Positions 22,201 through 31,100 of a DNA stretch of 64,000 nucleotides are shown in pieces. Position 1 is the first letter of the stretch. Each line of letters opens with the position of its first letter. Source of the stretch: Astropecten irregularis (Eukaryota; Echinodermata; Asteroidea; Paxillosida; Astropectinidae); the NCBI GenBank assembly GCA_963971285.1, contig OZ020260.1, forward strand, positions 12,930,798 to 12,994,797, read 5' to 3'. The notes under the pieces are model-generated. The model was not told where the DNA came from. It made no database searches and saw only the letters and a list, made by a program, of their open reading frames with translations. A program made the position numbers and the translations under genes.

Positions 22201-24756
22201 TGCATGATTTGGATTAGCACATTTAAAAACAAGAGGGAAAATAAGCAGAAACATTGAGAAAAGATACCTGAAGTCTCTTCCACCTCTCTGTTTACAGTGT
22301 GCACAGTCAAAAACAACAACAAATCTGATCCCATTTGAAAAACTTCCTTCTAAAAATTCCGGGTGAGCATAATTTGCTAGACTTTGGATAAGCTTGATTC
22401 ATATGAATGGCTTTGACTATGACTTTGACTGTTGATGAGGATATTCTTATGTATAGCCTTTGTTTTTTTGGCTGAAAGACGACCTCAGTAAGCCACAGCC
22501 GCATTTATTTATCCTTAGGATCCCATGACATTCACTGTTGCAAATGGCACGAAATCTGTGACGGCTGACAATATGACTTTAACCCCTGAAGTATCTCAAG
22601 GTAAACCCTATTCCCATCGCCATACCACAGTTTACCACACATGGGTTTTCTTGTGGTACATGCAAGTGTGGTATCCTGAATAACACAATACAAAACTGTG
22701 TGGTTTTTGTGGTAATGAGTGGTTTATGATCCATTTGAGGTAATGTGTGGTAAACAGCTCATCTAGTGGGGTTAGAATGGTAAAGAGGGTTAGGGTTTAT
22801 TCTCACACACATCATGGCTTTATCGTATACTGAGGTCACTCAACAATGCTTGACAATGTGGCTGGAGTGAAAACAAGCACATGTATGTGACAAGATGTGC
22901 TGGAGTGTGCTTACGCAGGAAGTGACTTATCTACGACCAAGAGAATAACTGAGGGGCACTTAAGCTAAGTCACTGGACCTAACAGAGCCTACTTACGGAG
23001 TGATGAATGCTCGGTGATGTAATGGGCAGACAGTGCCACAAAGCAGGAGTAGAAATTTTCATACTTGTCATCATGGTTTAGGATATCGTCCCGACTATGC
23101 AGCAAATTTAAAAATAGAACATAAATTTAGATTTTAGTTAGAATAATTAACAGTTAATAATGATAACACCATTAAACAACAATTATCCATGGCTGTGCAT
23201 CTACATAGACACACATGTTATGCATTCAACAGATTGAGCAAAATAAAATGAAAATATTACAAATATGCGACCAAAAAAGTTAACTTAAAATAATATTTGA
23301 GAGAGTGAATTAAAAAGATGCAACTTTGTTTTCATTAGGCCCTATTGTTAAATAATGACTGATCAAAAAATGACGGTCAAACATTAAAACAATGTGCTAC
23401 TGCTTACTGCTAGTACTAGGAGGCAAAGTAGCCTGTAGGCCTATGACACACAGCGAAAAATCCCTTACACGAATTGGCACGAAACGGTCGCAAGAGGGCG
23501 TCACGATCATCTCATTATGTGACGTCATCGCACTGACCAAAAATGGAAGTTTTTATGAATGAAACTGACGTGCATGGGCACATACTCAGCGATGCCCACT
23601 CTAACCATAGTTACTTCGACAGACCTCGCCACGATCATTCGAATGGTACCAAAAACATACAAATTTGTACATTTCTTCGACCTTTTGACCATTTTTGGTG
23701 GTGTCACCCGACGTTCGAGAACTCACGGACACCGCGATCGTATTTGAACTTTGGTGAGCTGTATTTTTGTTGTCATTTTACCGCGAAACCGCGCCACCGT
23801 CCGAGTGTGATTGTTGGGTCGTTGAATATTCATATAAAGTGTGTTGGGTCTATTGGTTGTGTATGCTGAGAGCGCCACATGAATATGCATAGAATTGCAT
23901 GGTCATCCGGAGATGTCGTACGGCCGACTGTTGGTCGTTGCGTAGTCGTACACCGCGTGTGTTTGAATAGGCACATCGCGTAATGCGTGCCCCGTACGTG
24001 TCTGCAACGGCCCTGCGTGCGTGCGTAACGAGTTGGGCCAGCACATGGTTTCCGTGACGTCACGAGCACGGCCTCGCGCGTTGACCAATCAGCGCGGCGC
24101 TTTTTACACACGGCACTGTTTCCATCCGTGTTACAGTGCATATGGGGAATTTTTCGCTGTGGGTAGAGCGCCTGTACGGTATTCAGGAGGTCGCCGGTTC
24201 GAATCCCGCTCTAGTCAATTTTTCTTTGTTCACTTTTCAATGACTTAAAATAACTCAGTCAGTTTCCCTTGTGGTTATTTCACGAATATATTAAAATATA
24301 TTTGAGAGAGTGAATTAAAAAGATGCAACTTTGTTTTCATTATTGTTGAATAATGACTGATCAAAAAATTACGGTCAAACATTAAAACAATGTGCTACTG
24401 CTACTGCTACAACTAAGCGGCAAAGTAGGTCTACAGTGTAATTATAAAATACAGTAGGCCTATGAGTATGACACTTCACTGTCACTGTTTGAGAGTTTCA
24501 GCTTCAGTGCCAGTGCCCAGTGCAGTGCTATCAAAATAAGGAAAAAGTTGCATTGCAAAATAGTATCACGAATTATGACATCGGTAATTTTGTCGAAATC
24601 ACCCCTGAACGGAGCAGATAATGGGTCCTCTTACCTCTCTATGATTGCATCCACAAGAAGGGTTACGTCTCCACTCCGAAAACCCGACTGGGAAGCAGAA
24701 ACAAGAGATTTTTGGACGGTGTTCCAGTCGACTCCGGCTTCCCCGGATGTCGCCAT
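1..24756 (-). CDS. UBR4: UBR4 (p600) E3 ubiquitin ligase, N-terminal 43 exons, partial
   Basis: UBR4 is a giant N-recognin: it binds N-degrons through a UBR box and takes part in ubiquitination. The translated exons align in order with vertebrate UBR4 as I remember it, for example the start [18 protein letters not shown] before the UBR box, and [12 protein letters not shown] at the left edge. Exons on the minus strand (high-low): 24756-24635, 23094-22997, 22166-22063, 21588-21456, 21186-21041, 20685-20453, 20115-19848, 19588-19529, 19205-18994, 18412-18313, 18139-18002, 17580-17460, 15798-15560, 15086-15001, 14407-14325, 14072-13987, 13828-13552, 13439-13322, 13056-12954, 12415-12250, 12031-11952, 11377-11249, 10757-10563, 10027-9905, 9356-9216, 8638-8538, 8041-7825, 7184-7112, 6479-6401, 5918-5804, 5476-5355, 5143-5037, 4807-4712, 4482-4293, 4167-3976, 3745-3682, 3270-3188, 2759-2654, 2373-2303, 1846-1699, 1225-887, 386-216, 82-1. 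Phases agree throughout and give about 1,970 codons with no stop. The acceptor of exon 6 is the least certain. The rest of the roughly 5,200-residue protein lies beyond the left edge. Confidence 0.95.
510..859. mobile_element. TTAA-flanked MITE family, best-bounded copy
   Basis: Starts TTAAGGGAGATAAACTTGAA and ends GGTTTCTCTCCCTTAA. The inner conserved parts are ACTGGTCAGACCCCG-like, CATGGACAGTATCCAGAAGC and GAGGAGGATTTCA. TTAA on both sides suggests a piggyBac- or Kolobok-type target site. Relatives in UBR4 and AP3 mu introns lie at about 1963-2283, 4841-4990 (truncated), 5968-6252, 6644-6978, 8738-9085, 12508-12858, 60241-60330, 60347-60780 and 62632-62960. Confidence 0.7.
1349..1455. mobile_element. 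Palindromic repeat, GGAGGGCCTGAC family
   Basis: GGAGGGCCTGACATTTCAAT pairs with GGATCAAAACATCAGGCCCC. Related copies lie at 47349-47452 (more perfect, GTTAGGAGGGCCTGAC) and at about 61530-61640. This copy lies in a UBR4 intron. Confidence 0.6.
1699..1846 (-). CDS. UBR4: UBR4 coding exon 40, UBR box zinc finger
   Basis: This exon encodes almost the entire UBR-type zinc finger that recognises N-degrons. It reads [20 protein letters not shown], then a [21 protein letters not shown] segment and ends DDGSCQ. The Cys/His zinc ligands (HCHTC, CTVC, CHRGH, FFCDCG, final Cys) are all present and spaced as in vertebrate UBR4. This is the most diagnostic exon of the gene and is predicted to keep zinc binding intact. 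Confidence 0.97.
2303..2759 (-). CDS. UBR4: UBR4 coding exons 38-39, acidic region before the UBR box
   Basis: Exon 38 (2759-2654) encodes an acidic segment with [14 protein letters not shown], parallel to vertebrate DSDWVEELAVEEED. Exon 39 (2373-2303) reads [19 protein letters not shown] and SQHW, almost identical to the vertebrate sequence directly before the UBR box. Exon 39 ends in the split Trp codon completed by exon 40. Confidence 0.95.
2988..3136. mobile_element. Short palindromic repeat, GGTCGATTTCACAAAGC family
   Basis: Starts GGTCGATTTCACAAAGCCC and ends GAGTTTGGTGAAATTGATCC, an inverted repeat, with GCATCATAAGTCCTACGATT inside. Further copies lie at about 17790-17934 and 60403-60553, the last nested in another MITE. 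The sequence at 54182-54315 is a distant relative. Confidence 0.65.
8738..9085. mobile_element. TTAA/TAGGGAG MITE family copy
   Basis: Begins TAGGGAGAGAACG and ends TTTCACCCCCTATTA, with the family's CTGGATACTGTCCATGATC and GATCCAGGACACAGCAG core. Sits between UBR4 exons 25 and 26. Confidence 0.65.
10364..10535. repeat. Head-to-head tRNA-like SINE pair in a UBR4 intron
   Basis: A reverse copy (GGAGCAGGATTCGAACCTGC ... CTACCAACTCAGC) joins a forward fragment (ACTGGTACGGTATTCAAATC ... TTGTTCACTTTTCAATGAC). This gives an inverted dimer around a GATCCG centre. It lies between UBR4 exons 23 and 24. Confidence 0.65.
10853..11094. mobile_element. Fold-back repeat, GGGGCCAATTTCA family
   Basis: Starts TGGGGCCAATTTCATAGAGC and ends GCTCCATGAATATGGCCCCA. 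GCTTAAGCA motifs repeat inside. A half copy occurs at about 12085-12180. Confidence 0.65.
12508..12858. mobile_element. TTAA/TAGGGAG MITE family copy
   Basis: Begins TAAGGGAGAGAAACGTTGAT and ends AGTTTCCCTCTCTTAA, with GTCCTGGATCATAATTGG inside. Sits between UBR4 exons 19 and 20. Confidence 0.65.
13552..13828 (-). CDS. UBR4: UBR4 coding exon 17 with polyglutamine tract
   Basis: The exon encodes [20 protein letters not shown], matching vertebrate LLQQLGVAPFSEGPWPLY. It is followed by a glutamine run of ten Gln, one Asn and six Gln, encoded by mixed CAG/CAA codons (about 13671-13731 on the plus strand). The exon ends at a phase-1 GTCAGA donor. The Gln tract sits where the vertebrate protein has a short non-repetitive HKASAQGD-type linker, so it is probably a lineage-specific expansion in a disordered loop. 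Confidence 0.93.
15139..15464. repeat. 21-bp minisatellite in UBR4 intron 13
   Basis: About 15 units of GCAATGACCAGGGACACCAAG with small variants. On the plus strand it reads as GNDQGHQ heptapeptides inside an open frame (14943-15464). That frame overlaps UBR4 exon 14 on the other strand and has no support as a gene. Confidence 0.85.
15560..15798 (-). CDS. UBR4: UBR4 coding exon 13, acidic to Gly/Ser-rich linker
   Basis: The exon opens with [20 protein letters not shown], nearly identical to vertebrate DDDSEPILGQWFEETISPS. It then runs into a Gly/Ser-rich and Lys/Glu-rich linker where vertebrate UBR4 has a poly-proline linker. The conserved flank with a different low-complexity filler indicates a disordered spacer whose composition is free to drift. 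The phase-1 acceptor and phase-0 donor fit exons 12 and 14. Confidence 0.93.
18474..18900. repeat. 43-44-bp minisatellite in UBR4 intron 9
   Basis: About ten units containing GGCAACTGTGGAATAGGTGC and CTATTACACAGTGATCCAAA, with one unit interrupted near 18580-18620. Non-coding. Confidence 0.85.
19529..20685 (-). CDS. UBR4: UBR4 coding exons 6-8
   Basis: Three exons (20685-20453, 20115-19848, 19588-19529) encode a conserved N-terminal scaffold region. It includes [18 protein letters not shown], matching vertebrate LLRVCLNLPYFLRYINRF, then a stretch ending at STRAGGH, matching SRRAGGEHYQ. The region is alpha-helical armadillo-like scaffold in the family and has no catalytic residues. Intron 6 carries a 33-bp minisatellite (20139-20272), and an 18-bp repeat lies just upstream of exon 6 (20715-20965). 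Confidence 0.92.
20139..20272. repeat. 33-bp minisatellite in UBR4 intron 6
   Basis: Four units of CTGATTCTCCAGAGGGC followed by CTCTACAAAAACAAA. Non-coding. Confidence 0.85.
20715..20965. repeat. 18-bp repeat upstream of UBR4 exon 6
   Basis: About a dozen degenerate units of GTCAAATCAGCTAAGTAG. It directly precedes the acceptor region of exon 6, in intron 5. Confidence 0.8.
23449..24161. mobile_element. 713-bp hAT-like MITE in UBR4 intron 1
   Basis: The ends are CACAGCGAAAAATCCC and GGGGAATTTTTCGCTGTG, an inverted repeat of about 16 bp. The CACAGCG-type terminus is like hAT elements. No transposase is visible. It abuts a SINE and sits between two direct repeats (23291-23433 and 24298-24428). 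Confidence 0.55.
24162..24290 (+). repeat. tRNA-derived SINE 3' part in UBR4 intron 1
   Basis: Starts within box A (GGTAGAGCGCCTGTACGG), has box B GGTTCGAATCCCGCTC, and ends GTCAGTTTCCCTTGTGG. The 5' part is missing, cut off by the element at 23449-24161. Confidence 0.7.
24635..24756 (-). CDS. UBR4: UBR4 coding exon 1 with the start codon
   Basis: The exon begins [20 protein letters not shown], close to the MATSG start of vertebrate UBR4. It ends DAIIE plus two bases of a Ser codon at a GTAAGA donor. The split codon joins exactly to exon 2 (23094-22997), which reads [16 protein letters not shown], the counterpart of the vertebrate HHDKQYEPFYS segment. The start is the first ATG in this open stretch and faces the AP3 mu start 373 bp away. 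Confidence 0.93.
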
Positions 24757-25129
24757 CTTGGTGACTTTCATTTCTTCTAGCTACAGCGCCCTCCATCGAC
24801 GAGTCACTCCCTCTTGATCGTCTGCTACATTCCTCACTCCAAAAATCATCATTTTTTACACCGCAATACACAAATGTACAAATATCTATCCATAGTTACA
24901 TTATTTTGACTACGCTTGAGATTCACACGTCATTCAAAATCATATTATAGGTCAGAAATTAGTAATAAAAACATTAATAAGTACGAGCTTATTTTTTATG
25001 ACCTTTGACACCGTAGTTAATTTGCATAATTTGTGTTTTGTGGCTGAACGAACGGGACTCGACCGGTAGAAAAATCTTTCCTTAAAATTCTTTCTTCCTG
25101 AGTGTTGAAGGCAAATAGGACGCAGCAAG
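24757..25129. promoter_or_regulatory. Divergent UBR4 / AP3 mu promoter region
   Basis: Only 373 bp separate the UBR4 start codon (minus) from the AP3 mu start codon (plus). No other gene is seen in between, so both 5' UTRs and both core promoters must overlap or abut here unless there are upstream non-coding exons. I see no obvious TATA box placed for either gene. That a single bidirectional promoter drives both genes is inferred from spacing. Confidence 0.6.
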
Positions 25130-28100
25130 ATGATTCATAGTTTGTTCATGATAAATCCTTCCGGGTGAGTGAAACATAATCTTGTAGAAAAATGTTCAGA
25201 CATTATTTTTTTGCCGTCGGTGGAAATCGTTCTGATATGCCATTGCATTGGCATTGCACACTGCAGATCATGACTGTAGCGTTTCATTTGCATTGAGCGG
25301 CATTTAGCAAAATTAAAGGGACTATATTATTGTGCATGCCATACTCCACAGAGGGCTGTGGTGTACTGAATGAGATGGGCGGGGCGTCGGGTAACATTTC
25401 CATTTCCAGTAGTTTTATAAGATTTCTCATAGCCTAAATAAATTCAGCCTGGGTTTGATTGTAAAAGTAGGGAGTACGATGAAATTTTAAATTTGTGAAG
25501 GAACCCAACAAGTTTGGTATCAATGGAAAGCTTGTAATGTGAGAAATGCAATGGTGCTTAAATCAACTCAGTACCTTCAAAATTGACAGAGATATTCCCA
25601 CTGAAAAGGGAGAAGGTTGAGTTTTTCATTCTGCCAGTTTTTTGATCGAACATCAGATTTCTACTCCAATCGCAAACTCAACTTTATTTAAGCATTTGTG
25701 TCTCATTATTTCCAAAAATGACTACTTATTTTAGGTTCATGTATGAGAAATCTTCGAAAATGTAGCTTGAATGAAGCAATTACCTCATTCAAAATGCAGT
25801 ATTTTGGAAAGAATTTTGTCAAACTTTCGCGAAACTTCGAAGACCAACGAGATTTACTCGCAATGAATGCAAAATCGATGGATTTGAGCATGGTGCTATA
25901 GAGAAGAAATGGTTTTGAATTGATCGGAGTCGAGAGGGAGACGCGTAACCAGATTTGTGTAGACGAGCGCAGATTACATGCAGCAAAAGTAGGCCCGCGC
26001 ATTACACGTGTACAAATGTATGCAGGGCAGCGCGCATGGCTCCTTTTACTACATCCATTCTAGACAAGAATGTTGATTAGAGTCGCAAACTTCACAGTTC
26101 GAGAGAAATCATCGAGTTAGAAATGCGTAAATCGCACGTTAGCGCACAGGCAAAATCAAAATCAACATGCACCGTTGGAATCACAACACTTCCAGCTTTT
26201 AGAAAATACCCCTTCCTTATACCTTCTAATCATTTTAAAGTATCGTTTGCGTGAGTTTAAAAAAAAATTATGGACCGATTTTCCGAGCAAAAAGAAACAT
26301 TCATTTGACTGGATTTTAAGACACCTTAAAAGTGAAAATTACCTGTAATTTTGGTATCAATCGAAAGCCCAGGATCCCTTCTATAAGAAAATGGCATTTA
26401 TTGAACGCAGAGGTCGTTTACCCCTCCGCGAACGTAAGTCAAAAAAGCGACCAAAATGTTTTTTTCAACAAAATGGCGTCACCCAGTGAAATCGCTTCCG
26501 CGAATCTCGCTGACTATTTGTGCATTCAGACGGATTTTTTCCTGTTTAAAATTATGATTAAGTGGCAATAAATGACATATTTAGATAAATCAACTTCTAA
26601 CCTGCAAGAGGATAGCAAATTGTAGGTAAAATATTTAAGAATGTTGTTTTTAAAGCAAGTTTCTTTCAGCACGTTTTCACACGGTAGCAGATATAAATGC
26701 GTTTTTACGAGATTCCGTCGGACTCCCTAGTAAAAGAAATGTACACAGGTAGCCTACAGGCTGACAGGCAAGACTTTACTTTGTCTTTGGGACTTTGACG
26801 TGACAGAGTTTGGGGAGTGGGACCCCCCTTTGTTTTTATCATATGGCTCAGTATGTGCAACGGAACATATTCATGGTTGTTCCGGCGTGTCATAAAATCA
26901 CAGAAGGGAACCAAACTTAACAATAGCCCTAGGGGCCTACTTAATTGATGTAAACATTGAGTGAAGTTTATGTTTGGAATTGAATGAAAATAACGTGTTG
27001 TTAGGCCTAACGTTGGGTTTTTCAGTAGAAATGAGAAACCCCTTTTAAGTTTGCTGTCCTGGTACGTCAATCACTTTTTACCCATATTTGCTCAATATTT
27101 TATGAAGTATACAAAATTCCAACACATTCCATCTGCACAGAGTTGATTTTCGTTTTCTAATGAATCCATGCAGATCTAACCTTTTACAACATTGTCTAGA
27201 ACATTTTCTGCAGAAAAAATGATGGAGAAATTATCATGGTGTATGATTTTTATATTTTGTCAGCATGTGATTTTTTGTTACTTAAGGAGTGCGAATGCAG
27301 GAGCAACACGACCAATCAACTCAAAATATGCAAACTGCTGTTACATGTGTGTTTGTTATCATGTCTTGCGGACTAACTGTGCATTCACTGGTTTACTTGT
27401 GTTCTTGAGTCGTGAACCATTCTTAAATGTGTACAGTATGATGTATGTGCATATGGTATCATTTGGATTAGGCTTGCTCTTCACAGGCGTGTATCATGAA
27501 GATGAGTGCGCATGAAGAAAGCACATGCAGTGTCTCAGGTGGGGTGGATTCGAACCCACAACCTCTTAATAATGTGACTACATATATACTCAGTGGAGCA
27601 CACTGCAGGTAGGTACTTTGTACATTGCAACGAGGTTATAACTTATTGCAATGAGTTGCTAAGTAATGAGAGAGGGGGTTTGGTAGTGGTACAGAGTAAT
27701 TGACAGTAACTGAGTGCAAACATTACAGCAAAGATTATTAGGAGCCACTTGGATTGAAGTTCCTTTTCCCAGGTCCCACTACTGCCTTTGCCCCACCCCC
27801 TTCCCACTTTCAATGTGGTTTACTGTCTTGATTTGAAAATGTTTTGTATGACAAACAAAAACCAATTGCTTCAAAAATGGTCATTACATTTTAGGCCTAT
27901 TTTAATAGATTACGTTAAGTTTGGGATCATGATGTATACAGATGGGTGATTGCAGGCAGATTTCAATCTTCCAAATTATTTGAATGAATTTGATGTGTAG
28001 GCCTACCTTTTCATAAGAGATTAAACAGAACGTAATGGAATTACATAGTGTCAGTGATAAGCATTATTTGAGGACATTGCTATTTGCATCCACCAACACT

Positions 28101-31100
28101 AATATTGTTGTGAGGAGGGGAATGCCCCGCCCCCTCCCCAGGATCACCCCTCCCCCTCCCCAAATGCAATTCCCCCCACTGCAATTCTCATTAATTGATA
28201 AATGTTTGCCAAAATGACTAAAAATTGTATTTCATCAATTGTTTAGCCTCTTTTCAATAAATCCTCCCACAAATGTGTATTATATGTTTCATCAGAATGA
28301 TGTTTGGGGATGAACTTTTTTATAAAGAGCTCCATAGAGTCCCACTAGGCCTATTATGTCAAAGCATGACCAGCTTTCACAAGGTAGTAAAGTACCAATG
28401 TTTTATCTCACAGTGCACCCTCTACAGTTTTATACTCAGGAGAGGTCATTTTTTCTAGAAAGCATTGACCAAAAAAACACATTATACCAAGCATTATGTA
28501 CAAACTGTGAGACCTTTATCAGTATTAACATGAAATAATTTTATGCTAATTAGCTTTGCAAATGCCACATTGATGATGGGATTGCCAGGCCTAAATATTA
28601 CTTACATTACCATACTAGAAGCTTTGTCATTTCCATAGTTACCTGTGCATGTCTGAAGCTTTTTAACATAGCATAAATATTAACATAGTGAAAGGACTTC
28701 AGAGCGAAGATGACTTGAAATCAAGAATAGATAAATGTGTTTCACTTCAACAAGAATAGTTAAATGAATTCCGTGTTTAATTTTGTATTATTCATTTTTT
28801 ATTGTTATTATTTTTAATTATTTATTTGGACAATGACAAGAACTTAGCAAGATCATTTTATATCTAGCTTTCCTAATTTATTTCTGCCCCCAAAACAGGA
28901 TCTCCAGAATTGTTTACAACTTTGGTTGTATACTCCCCAGGGAGTTGAGTTTGTCTCAGGATTGTAAATAGGGCCTGATTACCAGGGATTATAATAAATG
29001 ATATTGTAACAGGCCTTGAATTTGGTTCTGAAAGGGAAAAGGCCACTTTTCCATTGCAAGGGGCACTTCCATTGGAAAATCATAATGTCTATGGAAACAT
29101 TTGAAGGGGGCACGAAGGCGAAGAACAAGGGCAACGAAGGCCACGGCCTCTGTGGCCTCCATTAAATTCAAGCCTTGTTGTAAGTGCTGTGATTTAGTTT
29201 CCTGAAGAGCGCATTTTAAAGGCTTATTATTATTATCCTTAAAGTGAGGAGAACAGAGATTTGATTGTGTTGATTTTCAGGTGTGTATAGTCTAATTATC
29301 CGTTTCTATTGTCAGCAGACGACATGACCAAAAAAATTGACAAGGTGATTTTGTCAAATGTGGTCATTTCACCACTTACCACAAGTCACCTATCCACTGG
29401 TGTTGTTTTTATGTTTTCGTCAGTTTTTTATTGTAGCTTTTATAAATATGAAGAAAAAAACATGATCTTATGATTTGTATCAATGTTTTACAGAAATTGA
29501 GAAAGGAAATAACAAAAGATCGAATGAATAAACTAGGAAACAGCTTGCAATTGGTTGGCCCCGAAAAAAGCAGACTATACATTGAGGAAATGGTATTTCT
29601 TGATCAAACTACAGAGGGCGCACTCTTCCAAATATTTATAATACACTAAATGGCAACGGCTGCAATGCTGTTCGGCCCATTTAATTTGGCCCGCTTCTAT
29701 TCGGTCACTCGGTTTCTCTCATTCGCGGCGACGCGCATACATAGTACTCACGCACAGTGTTTGCAACCGAGCGAAACCGAGCGACCGAAGCTGGCCGAAC
29801 AGCTGCTGCAGCGGTTGGTATTTAGCGCCTCCGTAGTATTACCAAAGATCTTGGTTTTACTGCGGTTCAATCATCTGTCTGTCTACGTCTGTCGCGCCAC
29901 TTCAGCTGTACATGTGCAACCCATCCCATGCCCACTGAATACTTTGGTGGTGAACTCAACCTGCAAAGATGTATGAATGCAAGATGTTAACGTTGTGCAT
30001 AATAAAGCAGCCGCCAAATAATGCGGCGGGACCTTCGCAATCGACTACTGCGACACCTGTGGAAAGTGAAGTTCGCTGTAAATGTGGTAATTTTAATAAA
30101 CATAAAGCCTGTGTAGTTTGCGACCAAACATTTGGCGATGAACCAGATCCGGGTAATACTATAACCGGTACCAGATCATGTACCCTGAAACGGCGTGTTA
30201 AGACGAAAGATTCCGAGATGATCACTCTTGGGTCCCTCATTAAAGAAATTCTCGGCGTCGATTTGGAGCAGCGAGTGGAGCCAGAGGAATTAAGAAAGCT
30301 GCATATTTGTTTACGGTGCGCAAATGCATTGTTGAAAGTCAAGATAAAACAACAACAACTATTGGAGATGGAAGAAAGTGTACGGAGCTTGAAAAGTGAA
30401 AATGGTAAGTGAATATGTTGAGCGCAATCTCATCACAACCTGCACAATCTTAAATTTAACCAATAACTGTTTGGCCGAAGTGACTTGTTTTCTGGGTTTC
30501 TTTTAAAGAAAATCTGTGAAGCTGCATACTACATTTTTAACCTATTCCTATTACTGAAGTGGTAGCTACGTCCGCGGTTAAGTTGGTTAAACAAAATCCC
30601 AAAATTCAAAATTGTGCACGGAATTGCACGGAAAGGCCCAATTTAAAACTTGCGCTGGCGTCAAAATTGCACTCAACAGATATAGGCCTATTCCTACTCT
30701 TTGCAGGGGGTTAGTGTCTTTTAGCCCACCCGGACTATTTTGAGACAATTATAAGCTTCTACTGTTCCAAAATCGTTCGGACGAACGATCTTTGGAAAAG
30801 ACACTAAATCTTGATTTCCTTGAAAAACCCAGCAATCCGATGAACCAAGATTTCCCATGGTGACTGTTTACATTTTTTTGGAGGCCTTGCAAATCCTATT
30901 TAGATCTACCGGTATAAACTGGAGCAGTGGTACTTAACTCCTCATTAACGTGTCTGGCATTGAAGAATATAGTAGGACTTTGTTGAAATACCAGAAGAAA
31001 CTACATGTACCAGATTGCCTACTCAATCCACCTGAGGCCAAGAAAGGGACAGTGAATCCAACGTTTCTCATTCAAAACCTCTGGCTTTCACTTTCAGCGT

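Noticed and set aside
25706-26571. Open frames in AP3 mu intron 1
   Set aside because: No recognisable domains, no splice context, and composition like the surrounding AT-rich intron.
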